From Rhizobacter sp. (GTDB taxonomy: Bacteria > Pseudomonadota > Gammaproteobacteria > Burkholderiales > Burkholderiaceae_C): a DNA stretch of 64,000 nt. The position numbers were made by a program, and so were the translations under genes. A model generated the notes under the pieces. It had not been told where the DNA came from and did not search any database. It saw nothing but the letters and a program-made list of their open reading frames with translations. Positions 8,073-16,808 of the stretch are shown here, in pieces (positions within the stretch are counted from its first letter, which is position 1; each line of letters begins with the position of its first letter). The DNA is taken from positions 1,240,001 to 1,304,000 of the forward strand of contig JAHBZQ010000001.1 in the NCBI GenBank assembly GCA_019635355.1. The letters are read 5' to 3'.

Positions 8073-8827
8073 GCCTCGACCTCGCCATCCTCCTCGCCCC
8101 GTTCGTGGCGGGCCTGCTGGTGCTCGCCACCCACGTGCCGCTCGGCGCGCAGGTGCTCAAGCGCGGCATCGTGTTCATCGACCTCGCCATCGCGCAGATC
8201 GCAGCACTCGGTGTGATCGTCGCCGGCCTGCTCGACGTGGCGCCCGGAGGCTGGCAGGTGCAGCTGGCCGCCGCCACCGCGGCGGTGGCCGGCGCGCTGC
8301 TGCTCACCTGGACGGAAAAGCGCTGGCCCGAAGTGCAGGAAGCGCAGATCGGTGTGCTCTTCGTGCTGGCGGCCACGGCCGGCATCCTGCTGCTGGCGAA
8401 GAACCCGCACGGCGGCGAGCACCTGCGCGACCTGCTCGCCGGTCAGATCCTGTGGGTGGGCTTCGCGCAGCTGTGGGTGCCGGCCGCGATCACCGCGCTC
8501 ATCCTCGCGCTGTGGTTCGGCTGGCGCGAACGGCTGCCACGGCTCGGCTTCTACCTGCTGTTTGCTTTGGCCGTCACCGTCTCGGTGCAGCTGGTGGGCG
8601 TGTACCTCGTCTTCGCCAGCCTGATCGTGCCGGCCCTCGGCGTGCGCCAGCACCCCGAGCGTCGGCGCCTGCCGTTGGCCTATGCCATCGGCCTCGGCGG
8701 CTATGCGCTCGGGCTGGTGCTGTCGTCGCTGTTCGACCTGCCGAGCGGTGCGCTCATCGTGTGGTGCCTGGCGGTGCTGGCCGTGCTCGCGCACGCCAGC
8801 TCACCGCGGCGTCGTTCAGCCGCCTGA
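8069..8827 (+). CDS. znuB: Metal (probably zinc) ABC transporter permease
   Basis: 252 residues, six to eight hydrophobic helices and no signal peptide: an ABC-3 family inner-membrane permease. The segments VLKRGIVFIDLAIAQIAALG near the N-terminus and VGVYLVFASLIVPAL in the middle are family hallmarks. It is coupled to znuA by a 4-bp overlap. The 3' end runs convergently into ligA with a 12-bp overlap of the coding regions. No ATPase gene (znuC) follows, precedes or is embedded, so the transporter must borrow an ATPase encoded elsewhere. Confidence 0.9.
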   Translation: MSLDLAILLAPFVAGLLVLATHVPLGAQVLKRGIVFIDLAIAQIAALGVIVAGLLDVAPGGWQVQLAAATAAVAGALLLTWTEKRWPEVQEAQIGVLFVLAATAGILLLAKNPHGGEHLRDLLAGQILWVGFAQLWVPAAITALILALWFGWRERLPRLGFYLLFALAVTVSVQLVGVYLVFASLIVPALGVRQHPERRRLPLAYAIGLGGYALGLVLSSLFDLPSGALIVWCLAVLAVLAHASSPRRRSAA

Positions 8828-10885
8828 GGCCAGCAGCTCGCGCAAGGCCGCTTCGTCGATCACGGCGACGCCGAGTTCAGTGGCCTTGTCGAGCTTGCTG
8901 CCGGCCTCGGCGCCGGCCACGACGTAGGTCGTCTTCTTCGACACCGAGCCCGAGACCTTGCCGCCCTTGGCCTCGATCATGTCCTTGGCCTCGTCGCGCG
9001 AGAGCGAGGGCAGCGTGCCGGTCAGCACGAACACCTTGCCGGCCAGCGGCTTCGGGCTCAGGTCGCCGGCGCCTTCCTTCTCTTCCCAGGTCACGCCGAC
9101 GGCCTTCAGGCGCTCCACCACCTCGCGGTTGTGGTCCTGCCGGAAGAAGGTGTGGATGCTCTCGGCCACGATCGGGCCGACGTCGGGCACTTCGAGCAGC
9201 TGCTCGACGGTCGCGTCCATGATCAGATCGAGCTTGCCGAAGTGCTTGGCGAGATCCTTCGCGGTCGTCTCGCCCACCTGCCGGATGCCCAGCGAGTAAA
9301 GGAAACGGGCGAGCGTCGTCTTCTTGCTCTTCTCCAGGCCCGCAAGCAGGTTCTGCGCACTCTTCTCGCCCATGCGCTCCAGCGCCATGAGCTTGGCCAG
9401 ACCCAGCGTGTAGAGCTCCGGCAGCGTGCGGATCAGGCCCGAGTCGATCAGCTGGTCGACCAGCTTGTCACCCAGGCCTTCCACATCCATCGCGCGCCGG
9501 CCGGCGAAATGCAGGACGGCCTGCTTGCGCTGCGCCGGGCAGAAGAGCCCGCCGCTGCAGCGCCAGTCGGCGCCGCCCTCTTCACGCGCGATGTCGCTGC
9601 CGCAGACGGGGCATTTGCCGCCGAGTCGCTTGTAGAGATCGAAAGGCTCGCCGACGTTGGCGGGGCGCTTCTCCAGCACCACGCCCACCACCTCGGGGAT
9701 CACGTCACCGGCGCGGCGCACGATGACCGTGTCGCCGATGCGCACGTCTTTCCGGCGGGTCTCGTCTTCGTTGTGCAGCGTGGCGTTGCTCACCGTCGTG
9801 CCGCCCACGAACACCGGCTCCAGCTTGGCCACCGGCGTGAGCTTGCCGGTGCGGCCGACCTGGATGTCAATGTCGCGCAGCAGCGTCATCTGCTCCTGCG
9901 CGGGGTACTTGTGCGCCACCGCCCAGCGCGGCTCGCGCGACACGAAGCCGAGCTGTTTCTGCAGCTCACGCGAGTTGACCTTGTAGACGATGCCGTCGAT
10001 GTCGAACGGCAGGCTGTCGCGCTTCTCGCGGATCTTCTGGTGGAAGGCGACGAGCCCCTCGGCACCCTTCACCACCACACGCTCGTCGCTCACCGGCAAG
10101 CCGAAGCGCTGCAGCGCGTCCAGCATCTCGCTGTGCGTGGGCGGCACCTCCCAGCCCTGCACGTCGCCCAGGCCATAGGCGAAGAAGCTCAGCGGCTTCT
10201 TCGCTGCGGCGGCCGAGTCGAGCTGGCGCACAGCACCCGCCGCCGCGTTGCGCGGGTTCACGAAGGTCTTCTCGTTCTTCGCACCTTGCGCGATCAACTG
10301 GCGCTGCCGCTCGTTGAGCTTCTCGAACTGGTCACGGCTCATGTAGACCTCGCCGCGCACCTCGAGCACCGGCGCCTCCACGCCCGTCAGCCGCAGCGGG
10401 ATCTGACCGATGGTGCGGATGTTGTGCGTGACGTCTTCGCCCTTCTCGCCATCGCCGCGCGTGGCGGCCTGCACCAGCACGCCGTGTTCGTACCGCAGGT
10501 TGATCGCGAGCCCGTCGAACTTCAGTTCGGCCGCGTACTCGACCGGCGGGTCCGCGTCGGTGAGCTTCAACTCGCGGCGCACTCGCGCGTCGAAGGCAAC
10601 GGCGCCGCTCGATTCGGTGTCGGTCTCGGTGCGGATGCTCAGCATCGGCACCGTGTGGACCACCGGCGTCAGGCCATCGAGCACTTGGCCGATCACCCGC
10701 TGCGTGGGCGAGTCAGGCGTCAGCAGCTCGGGGTGCTCGGCCTCGATGCCCTGCAGCTCCTGAAAGAGCTTGTCGTACTCGGCGTCCGGTATCTCCGGGT
10801 CGTCGAGCACGTAGTAGCGGTGGGCGTGGTGGTGGAGTTGCTCGCGCAGCTGGGCTGCGCGTTTCGAGGTGGCATCGGGCGTCAT
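8816..10885 (-). CDS. ligA: NAD-dependent DNA ligase
   Basis: 689 residues, standard length. Order of domains: an N-terminal Ia/adenylation region with the nucleotidyl-lysine motif KFDG (in AELKFDGLAINLRY, residue about 130), the OB fold, a four-Cys zinc finger (CPVCG and a second pair near CSGGLFCPAQ, about residues 420-450), helix-hairpin-helix repeats (LPELYTLG to IRQVGETTAKDLAKHFG) and a C-terminal BRCT domain (about 610-689). It seals nicks in replication and repair in the cytoplasm. The start is the ATG before TPDATSKRAAQLREQL. It is the last gene of the smc-zipA-ligA run, 50 bp after zipA. Confidence 0.97.
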   Translation of the reverse strand: MTPDATSKRAAQLREQLHHHAHRYYVLDDPEIPDAEYDKLFQELQGIEAEHPELLTPDSPTQRVIGQVLDGLTPVVHTVPMLSIRTETDTESSGAVAFDARVRRELKLTDADPPVEYAAELKFDGLAINLRYEHGVLVQAATRGDGEKGEDVTHNIRTIGQIPLRLTGVEAPVLEVRGEVYMSRDQFEKLNERQRQLIAQGAKNEKTFVNPRNAAAGAVRQLDSAAAAKKPLSFFAYGLGDVQGWEVPPTHSEMLDALQRFGLPVSDERVVVKGAEGLVAFHQKIREKRDSLPFDIDGIVYKVNSRELQKQLGFVSREPRWAVAHKYPAQEQMTLLRDIDIQVGRTGKLTPVAKLEPVFVGGTTVSNATLHNEDETRRKDVRIGDTVIVRRAGDVIPEVVGVVLEKRPANVGEPFDLYKRLGGKCPVCGSDIAREEGGADWRCSGGLFCPAQRKQAVLHFAGRRAMDVEGLGDKLVDQLIDSGLIRTLPELYTLGLAKLMALERMGEKSAQNLLAGLEKSKKTTLARFLYSLGIRQVGETTAKDLAKHFGKLDLIMDATVEQLLEVPDVGPIVAESIHTFFRQDHNREVVERLKAVGVTWEEKEGAGDLSPKPLAGKVFVLTGTLPSLSRDEAKDMIEAKGGKVSGSVSKKTTYVVAGAEAGSKLDKATELGVAVIDEAALRELLASGG

Positions 10886-10935
10886 GCCGGAATTTTGCGG
10901 CAAGGCCGAGGCCCTGCGTCGGCTGGCGAACCGTG

Positions 10936-12027
10936 TCAGCTGAAGAGCCGCCGCGCCACCATCGACCCCGCCGCAATGTCGCGCGCCTCCAGCGCCTCGT
11001 ACAACTTGCCCAGCTCGGCGCCAATCGCCGCAAAACCGGCAGGGCTCAACGGCTGGCCGTTGTCGTCGACGATGGCGGCATCCATGCCCAGCGACAGCGC
11101 CTGCGCGCTCGCCTGCCAGGCGATGAAAGGCTCGGCCTTCGCTTCGGTCTGCGGCACGTCGAAGCTGAGCGTCACGTCGCGCACGGCGGCCTGGTTGGGG
11201 TCGTCGGCCAACGCGGCTTGCGCATCGAAGGTCAGGGTGAGGATGGGCGGTGCGCCCTCCTCTTTCGACGGCATCACCAGGCGGCCGGGCACCATGCCGG
11301 GCACGAAGCCGTGGCGGGCGGCGTGCTGCTGGATGTAGCCCACGCTCCAGGCCACCGAGCGGGCTTGCAGGTGCACGGCGAGCTGCGCGTCGTGCTGGCC
11401 GGCGAAGGCGTCGAGCTCCTTGGCACGCGCCGCAGCGTCGAGCATGTCGGGGAAGTCGGCCATCGCGCCAATGGCGTCGGCCATCGGCTGGATCTTCTGC
11501 ACGAATTCCGAATACTCGATCTCGTTCAACGCGCCGGTGCGGTTGGCCAGCTGCACACCGGCCTGCAGCTCGCCGTAGTGGCGGCCGGGCAGCGGGGCTT
11601 CCCACTCGCCGGTCTCGGTGTTGAGGCCTTCGATCAGGAAAGGCTTGCTGCCGGCGCGGCGCGTGGTGGGCTGATGCGCCAGCACGAGTTCGCCAGTCAC
11701 GGGAGATTCGAGCGTGAGCGTCGCAATCGCATCGACCAGCGCATCGATGCGCGGCGTCGCGCGCCGCACCGTTGCGATGGGCAGGGGCGACACGGGTTTG
11801 TCGTCGTCGAGCAGGACAGGCGCGGCGTCTTGCAGCACAGGCTCGGCGGGCAGGTCGCCCAACACCGGCTCGATGAGGTCGCGCGGCGCCTGGCGCTCGC
11901 GTGGCTCGGGCGCCGGCTGTTCGGCGCGCTTCGGCCCGGCTTTGCGGGCCTGCCACGCGCCATGCGCGACCACCCCGGCCAGCACCACACCTCCGAGGCC
12001 GGCCAGCGCGATGGTCAGGCTGTTCAT
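10936..12027 (-). CDS. zipA: ZipA-like cell division protein
   Basis: 363 residues. A single N-terminal transmembrane helix (residues about 4-22) is followed by a basic patch (QARKAGPKR), a Pro/Glu-rich linker (about 38-60) and a C-terminal globular domain resembling the ZipA FtsZ-binding domain (about 225-363, for example VPGRLVMPSKEEGAPPILTLTFDAQAAL). The middle segment (90-220) is less conserved. The placement between smc and ligA is standard for Burkholderiales and supports the call. It would tether the Z ring to the inner membrane. It begins 4 nt after smc ends, so the two are probably cotranscribed. Confidence 0.85.
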   Translation of the reverse strand: MNSLTIALAGLGGVVLAGVVAHGAWQARKAGPKRAEQPAPEPRERQAPRDLIEPVLGDLPAEPVLQDAAPVLLDDDKPVSPLPIATVRRATPRIDALVDAIATLTLESPVTGELVLAHQPTTRRAGSKPFLIEGLNTETGEWEAPLPGRHYGELQAGVQLANRTGALNEIEYSEFVQKIQPMADAIGAMADFPDMLDAAARAKELDAFAGQHDAQLAVHLQARSVAWSVGYIQQHAARHGFVPGMVPGRLVMPSKEEGAPPILTLTFDAQAALADDPNQAAVRDVTLSFDVPQTEAKAEPFIAWQASAQALSLGMDAAIVDDNGQPLSPAGFAAIGAELGKLYEALEARDIAAGSMVARRLFS

Positions 12028-12031
12028 GGGC

Positions 12032-15000
12032 TCAGGCCGCTTCCGCCATGCTGACGGCCGACTCCATGTCGACCGCCACGATGCGCGAGACCCCCTGCTC
12101 CTGCATGGTCACGCCGATCAGCTGCTCGGCCATTTCCATCGCGATCTTGTTGTGGCTGATGAAGAGGAACTGCGTGCCGCTGCTCATCTCCTTCACGAGC
12201 TTGGCGTAGCGCTCGGTGTTGGCGTCGTCGAGCGGCGCGTCCACTTCGTCGAGCAAGCAGAAGGGCGCAGGGTTGAGCTGGAAGATCGCGAACACGAGCG
12301 CGATGGCGGTCAGCGCCTTCTCGCCACCCGAGAGCAGGTGGATCGTGCTGTTCTTCTTGCCCGGGGGCTGGGCCATCACCTGCACGCCGGCATCGAGGAT
12401 CTCGTCGCCCGTCATCACGAGCTTGGCCTGCCCGCCGCCGAAGAGGCTGGGGAACATGCGGCCGAAATGCGCGTTGACCTGATTGAAGGTGTTGCCCAGC
12501 AGGTCGCGCGTTTCGAGGTCGATCTTGTGGATGGCGTTTTCGAGTGTGGTGATGGCTTCGTTCAGGTCGGCGTTCTGCGCATCGAGGAAGGTCTTGCGCT
12601 CGCGCGAGGCGGTGAGTTCGTCGAGTGCCGCCAGGTTCACGGCGCCCAGCGCATTGATCTCGCGGTTGATGCGGTCGATTTCGCCTTGCAGGCCGTAGAG
12701 CTTGACGTTGTTCTCGGCGACGTTTTTCGCCAGCGCTTCGAGGTCGACTTCGGCGGCGGTGAGCTGCTCCATGTACTGCGCGCCGCCGAGCTGCGCGGCC
12801 TGCTCTTCGAGCTGCAGCTTGGTGATGCGGTCGCGCATCGGCTGCAGGCTCTGCTCGTGCTGCAGGCGCTGCTCGTCGGCACGGCGCAGGCGCAGGGTCA
12901 GGTCGTCGTACTCGCTGCGCTTGGCGCCCAACGCGGCTTCGCGCTCGAGCTTCACGGCGAGCGCGGCCTCCAGGCCGGCCTGGGCCGACGCGTCGGTGAG
13001 GCGGGTCAGCTCTTCCTGCAGCTGCACGGCCGACTGTTCGTTCGACGCGACCTGCTGCGTGGCGGTCTCGATGCTGCGTTGCAGCTCGCTGCGGCGCGCG
13101 GCCAGCGAGCGTGAGGAGAACTGCGCTTCCTGCGCCTGACGTTCCAGCGAGCGCAGCTGCTCTCGCGCCTCGGAGAGCTTCCGCTCCGCGGCAATCACCG
13201 CTTCTTCCAGCTCGGCGTGGCGCTCCTGGGTGTTGGCGAGCTGCATGTCGAGCTCTTCGAACTTGGCTTCGCCGGTGGCGCGGCGCTCGTTCAGCTCTTC
13301 GAGCTGGCCATCGACTTCGGCCAACTCGGCATCGAGCTGGCCACGGCGAGTGCTCGTGGCTTCAGCTTGCTGAGACAGGCGCAGCAGCTCCACCTGCAGC
13401 TGGTGCGCACGCGTCTGCGTCTCGCCGGCTTCGCGGCGCGCGGTGACGAGGCGCTGAGACGCATCGGTGTACGCCGCTTCGGCGCGCACCAGGCTGCTGC
13501 GCGACTCTTCGGCGATCAACGCCTGCGCCTTCGACTGGCGCTCCAGGTTCTCGATCTCCTGCGCACGGGCCAGCATGCCGGCCTGTTCGGAATCGGGTGC
13601 GTAGAACGCGACCGCGAACTGGCTCACCGCGTGGCCCTCGCGGGTCATGATCACTTCGCCGTGTGTCAGCTTGTCGCGCGCCGCAAAAGCTTCGTCGATG
13701 TTGGCGGCGGTGTAGACGCCTTCGAGCCAGTCGTTCAGCAGCGCCTTGAGGCCGGCATCGCCCAAGCGCAGCAGATCGGACAGGCGCGGCAGCGTCTGGT
13801 GCGTGTTGGCAATCGCCGCTTGCGGCGGCGTGTAGAACGCGAGCTTGGCCGGCGGCGCGTCGGCGGCAAACGCACGTGCCGTCTCGATGCGGCCGACTTC
13901 CAGCGCGTTGATGCGCTCGCGCAGGGCCGATTCGAGCGCCGTCTCCCAGCCCGATTCGATGTGGATCTTGGTCCACAGGCCTTGCAAGCCTTCGAGGCCG
14001 TGCTTGGCGAGCCAGGGCTTGAGCTTGCCTTCGGTCTGCACCTTCTCTTGCAGCGCCCGCAGCGCTTCGAGGCGCGCGCTCAGGTCGGACAGCTTGCCGC
14101 TCTCGGCGTTGACCTGCTCCTGCTTGGCGCGGCGGTCTTCGTCGAGCGCGGGCACCTGCTCGCTCAGCTCGTGCAGGCGCTCGTCGGCCACGGCTTGCGC
14201 CTCTTCGGCCACGGCCGATTGCTGCTTCAGCTCTTCGAGCCGCGCCATGTCGGGCGATGCCAGCTGGCGGCGCTCGCCATCGAGCCGCTCGCGGCGGGCG
14301 TTGAGTTGCTTGCGCTGGTCGTCGATGTTGCGGCTCTCGGCGGCCAGCACCTGGATCTGCTGCTGCACGCTCGTGACCGAGCTGCGCTGCTCGTTGGCGC
14401 GGCTTTGCGCGGCGCGCACGGCGTCTTCGGCATTCGGCAGGTTGCCGGCTTGTTCTTCGGCTTGGGCGGCGAGGATCTCGCTCTGCTCGTCGGCGGCCGC
14501 GATCTGCTCGGCGATCTGCTCCAGCTCGGCCTGCGCTTCGGCCTGACGTTCTTCCCACTGCTCGTTTTGCGTCTTCAGCTCGACGAGGCGCTGCTCCACG
14601 CGCTGGCGGCCTTCGACCACGTAGCGGATGCGCTCTTCGAGCCGGCTGACTTCGAGCGAGGCCTCGGCCAGCGAACCCTGCGCGGTGTGCAGCTCGTCGC
14701 TCGCCGCGTAGTGCGCCTGGCGAATCGTCTCCAGCTCGGCTTCGCCGTGGCGCAACTCGGCCATGCGGGCTTCAAGCGCGTTGGTCGCTTCCAGCACTTC
14801 CTTCTTCACCCGCTCCTGCTCGATGGCGGCGTCGCGGTGCTTGAGGAACCACAGCTGATGCAGCTTGAGCGAGCCGCTCTCCTGCAGCGCGCGGTACTGG
14901 CTCGCCACCTCGGCCTGCTTCTCGAGCTTCTCGAGGTTGGCATTCAGCTCGCGCAGGATGTCTTCGACGCGGGTGAGGTTCTCGCGCGTGTCCTTGAGGC

Positions 15001-15547
15001 GGTTTTCCGTCTCGCGGCGGCGCTCCTTGTACTTGGAGACACCCGCGGCTTCTTCGAGGAAGAGGCGCAGCTCTTCAGGCTTCGATTCGATGATGCGGCT
15101 GATCGTGCCCTGGCCGATGATGGCGTAGGCGCGGGGGCCGAGGCCGGTGCCGAGGAAGACGTCTTGCACGTCGCGGCGGCGCACCGGCTGGTTGTTGATG
15201 AAGTAGCTGCTGGTGCCGTCTCGCGTGAGCACGCGTTTCACCGCGATCTCGGTGAACTGGTTCCACTGGCCGCCAGCGCGGGCGTCTTCGTTGCTGAACA
15301 CGAGCTCGACGCTCGCGCGGCTCGCACCCTTGCGATTGCCCGAGCCGCTGAAGATCACGTCTTGCATCGACTCGCCGCGCAGTTCGCTGGCCTTCGATTC
15401 ACCCAGCACCCAGCGCACCGCGTCCATGATGTTGGACTTGCCGCAACCGTTGGGGCCGACCACGCCGACGAGCTGGCCCGGGAGCTGGAAATTCGTGGGC
15501 TCGGCGAAGGACTTGAAGCCCGAAAGCTTGATGGAATTCAGACGCAT
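12032..15547 (-). CDS. smc: Chromosome segregation ATPase SMC
   Basis: 1171 residues, full length. Walker A GPNGCGKSN lies at residues 31-39. Two long coiled-coil arms (about 165-500 and 670-1000, dense in Glu/Gln/Ala/Arg heptads) flank a hinge (about 510-650, GLWTKIHIESGWETAL to LTHGEVIMTREGH). The C-terminal head has the signature LLSGGEKALTA and Walker B LLDEVDAPLDD. It acts as a dimer with ScpA/ScpB to organise and segregate chromosomes. It is the first gene of the smc-zipA-ligA run and is divergent from queF. Confidence 0.98.
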   Translation of the reverse strand: MRLNSIKLSGFKSFAEPTNFQLPGQLVGVVGPNGCGKSNIMDAVRWVLGESKASELRGESMQDVIFSGSGNRKGASRASVELVFSNEDARAGGQWNQFTEIAVKRVLTRDGTSSYFINNQPVRRRDVQDVFLGTGLGPRAYAIIGQGTISRIIESKPEELRLFLEEAAGVSKYKERRRETENRLKDTRENLTRVEDILRELNANLEKLEKQAEVASQYRALQESGSLKLHQLWFLKHRDAAIEQERVKKEVLEATNALEARMAELRHGEAELETIRQAHYAASDELHTAQGSLAEASLEVSRLEERIRYVVEGRQRVEQRLVELKTQNEQWEERQAEAQAELEQIAEQIAAADEQSEILAAQAEEQAGNLPNAEDAVRAAQSRANEQRSSVTSVQQQIQVLAAESRNIDDQRKQLNARRERLDGERRQLASPDMARLEELKQQSAVAEEAQAVADERLHELSEQVPALDEDRRAKQEQVNAESGKLSDLSARLEALRALQEKVQTEGKLKPWLAKHGLEGLQGLWTKIHIESGWETALESALRERINALEVGRIETARAFAADAPPAKLAFYTPPQAAIANTHQTLPRLSDLLRLGDAGLKALLNDWLEGVYTAANIDEAFAARDKLTHGEVIMTREGHAVSQFAVAFYAPDSEQAGMLARAQEIENLERQSKAQALIAEESRSSLVRAEAAYTDASQRLVTARREAGETQTRAHQLQVELLRLSQQAEATSTRRGQLDAELAEVDGQLEELNERRATGEAKFEELDMQLANTQERHAELEEAVIAAERKLSEAREQLRSLERQAQEAQFSSRSLAARRSELQRSIETATQQVASNEQSAVQLQEELTRLTDASAQAGLEAALAVKLEREAALGAKRSEYDDLTLRLRRADEQRLQHEQSLQPMRDRITKLQLEEQAAQLGGAQYMEQLTAAEVDLEALAKNVAENNVKLYGLQGEIDRINREINALGAVNLAALDELTASRERKTFLDAQNADLNEAITTLENAIHKIDLETRDLLGNTFNQVNAHFGRMFPSLFGGGQAKLVMTGDEILDAGVQVMAQPPGKKNSTIHLLSGGEKALTAIALVFAIFQLNPAPFCLLDEVDAPLDDANTERYAKLVKEMSSGTQFLFISHNKIAMEMAEQLIGVTMQEQGVSRIVAVDMESAVSMAEAA

Positions 15548-15647
15548 GGGGAGAGCTGTGCCAGGTGCGGCTTCGGCGTGCGCCGAGCGCGTCTAAGTGC
15601 TTGATTTACTTGGGAAATTACGCCATCCGGCGGGTTTCCAGCGAGGC

Positions 15648-15663
15648 GCGATGATACCATCGC
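15648..15663. other. Small perfect dyad in the smc-queF divergent intergenic region
   Basis: The 16 bases GCGATGATACCATCGC form a perfect 6-bp inverted repeat around ATAC. It lies 40 bp upstream of the queF ATG. It could be an operator or part of a -10 region (GATACC). No regulator can be named, and a dyad this short can occur by chance. Confidence 0.25.
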
Positions 15664-15702
15664 ACCCCCTCTGATCCCCCCGTAGAAACCTCTCGACACG
15701 CC

Positions 15703-16203
15703 ATGGCCAAGATGTCCGCCAAAGTTGCCGCTCCGAAGCAGAAACCTGCCTCGCCAAAACTCAACCAGCGCGAGAAGCCGGCCAACCCGCCGACCGCGCC
15801 GAGCAAGGACCTGCAGGTCTTCGAAAACCCGGCGCCGCAGCGCGACTACGTCATCCAGTTCCAGGTGCCCGAGTTCACCTGCCACTGCCCGCTGACCGGC
15901 CAGCCCGACTTCGCGCACTTCACGATCGACATGATTGCCGACAAGCTCTGCATCGAGCTGAAGAGCCTGAAGATGTATTTCTGGAGCTACCGCAACGAAG
16001 GCGCGTTCCACGAGAAGGTGACCAACACCATTCTCGACGACATCGTGAAGGCGTCGAACCCGCGCTTCGTGCGCATCACCGCCAAGTGGTACGTGCGCGG
16101 TGGCATCTACACCAACGTGGTGGCCGAGCACCGCCAGAAGGGCTGGAAGCCGCAGCCGGCCGTCGAGCTGCCCAAGCACGTGGAAGAGCGCGGGCTGCTC
16201 TGA
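15703..16203 (+). CDS. queF: NADPH-dependent 7-cyano-7-deazaguanine (preQ0) reductase, QueF type I
   Basis: 166 residues. It reduces preQ0 to preQ1 in queuosine biosynthesis in the cytoplasm. The T-fold active-site block is present as CPLTGQPDF, with catalytic Cys62 and Asp69, and the QueF-specific ELKSLKMY motif lies at residues 85-92. The length fits the short YkvM/type I form. The first about 35 residues are a Lys/Pro/Ala-rich extension not seen in the shortest homologues. The ATG at 15712 is an alternative start. No preQ1 aptamer could be recognised upstream. Confidence 0.95.
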   Translation: MAKMSAKVAAPKQKPASPKLNQREKPANPPTAPSKDLQVFENPAPQRDYVIQFQVPEFTCHCPLTGQPDFAHFTIDMIADKLCIELKSLKMYFWSYRNEGAFHEKVTNTILDDIVKASNPRFVRITAKWYVRGGIYTNVVAEHRQKGWKPQPAVELPKHVEERGLL

Positions 16204-16207
16204 CCGG

Positions 16208-16756
16208 TCAACGCATGGGCGCGCCGAGCGCCATCGTCCAGTAGTGCGTGTAGGTGCTGCGCGGCCCGCCGAGCACGCAGGCCACGCCCACGTGCACCAG
16301 GTCGGGTTTCATGAGGTTGGCGCAGTGGCCGGGGCTGTCGAGCCACTGCTGCACGGTGCCGTCGACCGAGCCGCGGCCACCGGCGATGTTCTCGGCCAGC
16401 GTGCGCCAGTTGTAGCCCACCGCGTCGGCACGCTGCCGCAGCTCGGTCTTGTCGGACCCGGTGTGCGAGAAGAGGTTGGCGGCCACCATGTCGCGCGAAT
16501 GGCGCTCGGCGGCGCGGGCGAGCGCGTCGTTCCAGGCGAGCGGTGGCGCAGGGCCGAAGCGGCCGGCGCTCCCGCAGCTCGCACCGCGCGCACGGGCCGC
16601 GTTGACCCGGCCCAGCACACTGGCTTGGAAGTTGGGAATGCCGCAACTGCGCGCCGCGGGCGTGGCGGGTTGCGGCACCGGAGCCGCGGCCTGCGGGCCG
16701 GTGGTGCAGGCCGCGGTTGAAAGCCCCAGCAGGACGGTCGACACGAGCGTTCTCAT
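16208..16756 (-). CDS. CAP-domain (SCP/PR-1 family) lipoprotein
   Basis: 182 residues starting at MRTLVSTVLL. The N-terminus is a lipoprotein signal with lipobox STAAC (Cys17). The CAP domain (about 45-180) shows LAWNDALARAAERHSRDM, FSHTGSDKTELRQRADAVGY, AENIAGG and WLDSPGHCANLM, that is, the CAP1/CAP2-type His and Glu cavity residues. Bacterial CAP proteins are mostly of unknown function. Extracytoplasmic location is predicted. It is convergent with queF, 4 bp between stop codons. Confidence 0.88.
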   Translation of the reverse strand: MRTLVSTVLLGLSTAACTTGPQAAAPVPQPATPAARSCGIPNFQASVLGRVNAARARGASCGSAGRFGPAPPLAWNDALARAAERHSRDMVAANLFSHTGSDKTELRQRADAVGYNWRTLAENIAGGRGSVDGTVQQWLDSPGHCANLMKPDLVHVGVACVLGGPRSTYTHYWTMALGAPMR

Positions 16757-16808
16757 GCCGAGGTTGTAGCAAACCGCGATCCGGCACCTCCTTTGCCAGG
16801 GTTTCGGC

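Noticed and set aside
8816..11956. An open frame of over 1000 codons including ligA
   Set aside because: The part upstream of 10885 overlaps zipA in another frame; DNA ligase begins at the conserved N-terminus.
15548..15702. preQ1 riboswitch before queF
   Set aside because: No preQ1-I hairpin plus A-rich tail or preQ1-II pattern was recognised in the 155-bp region.
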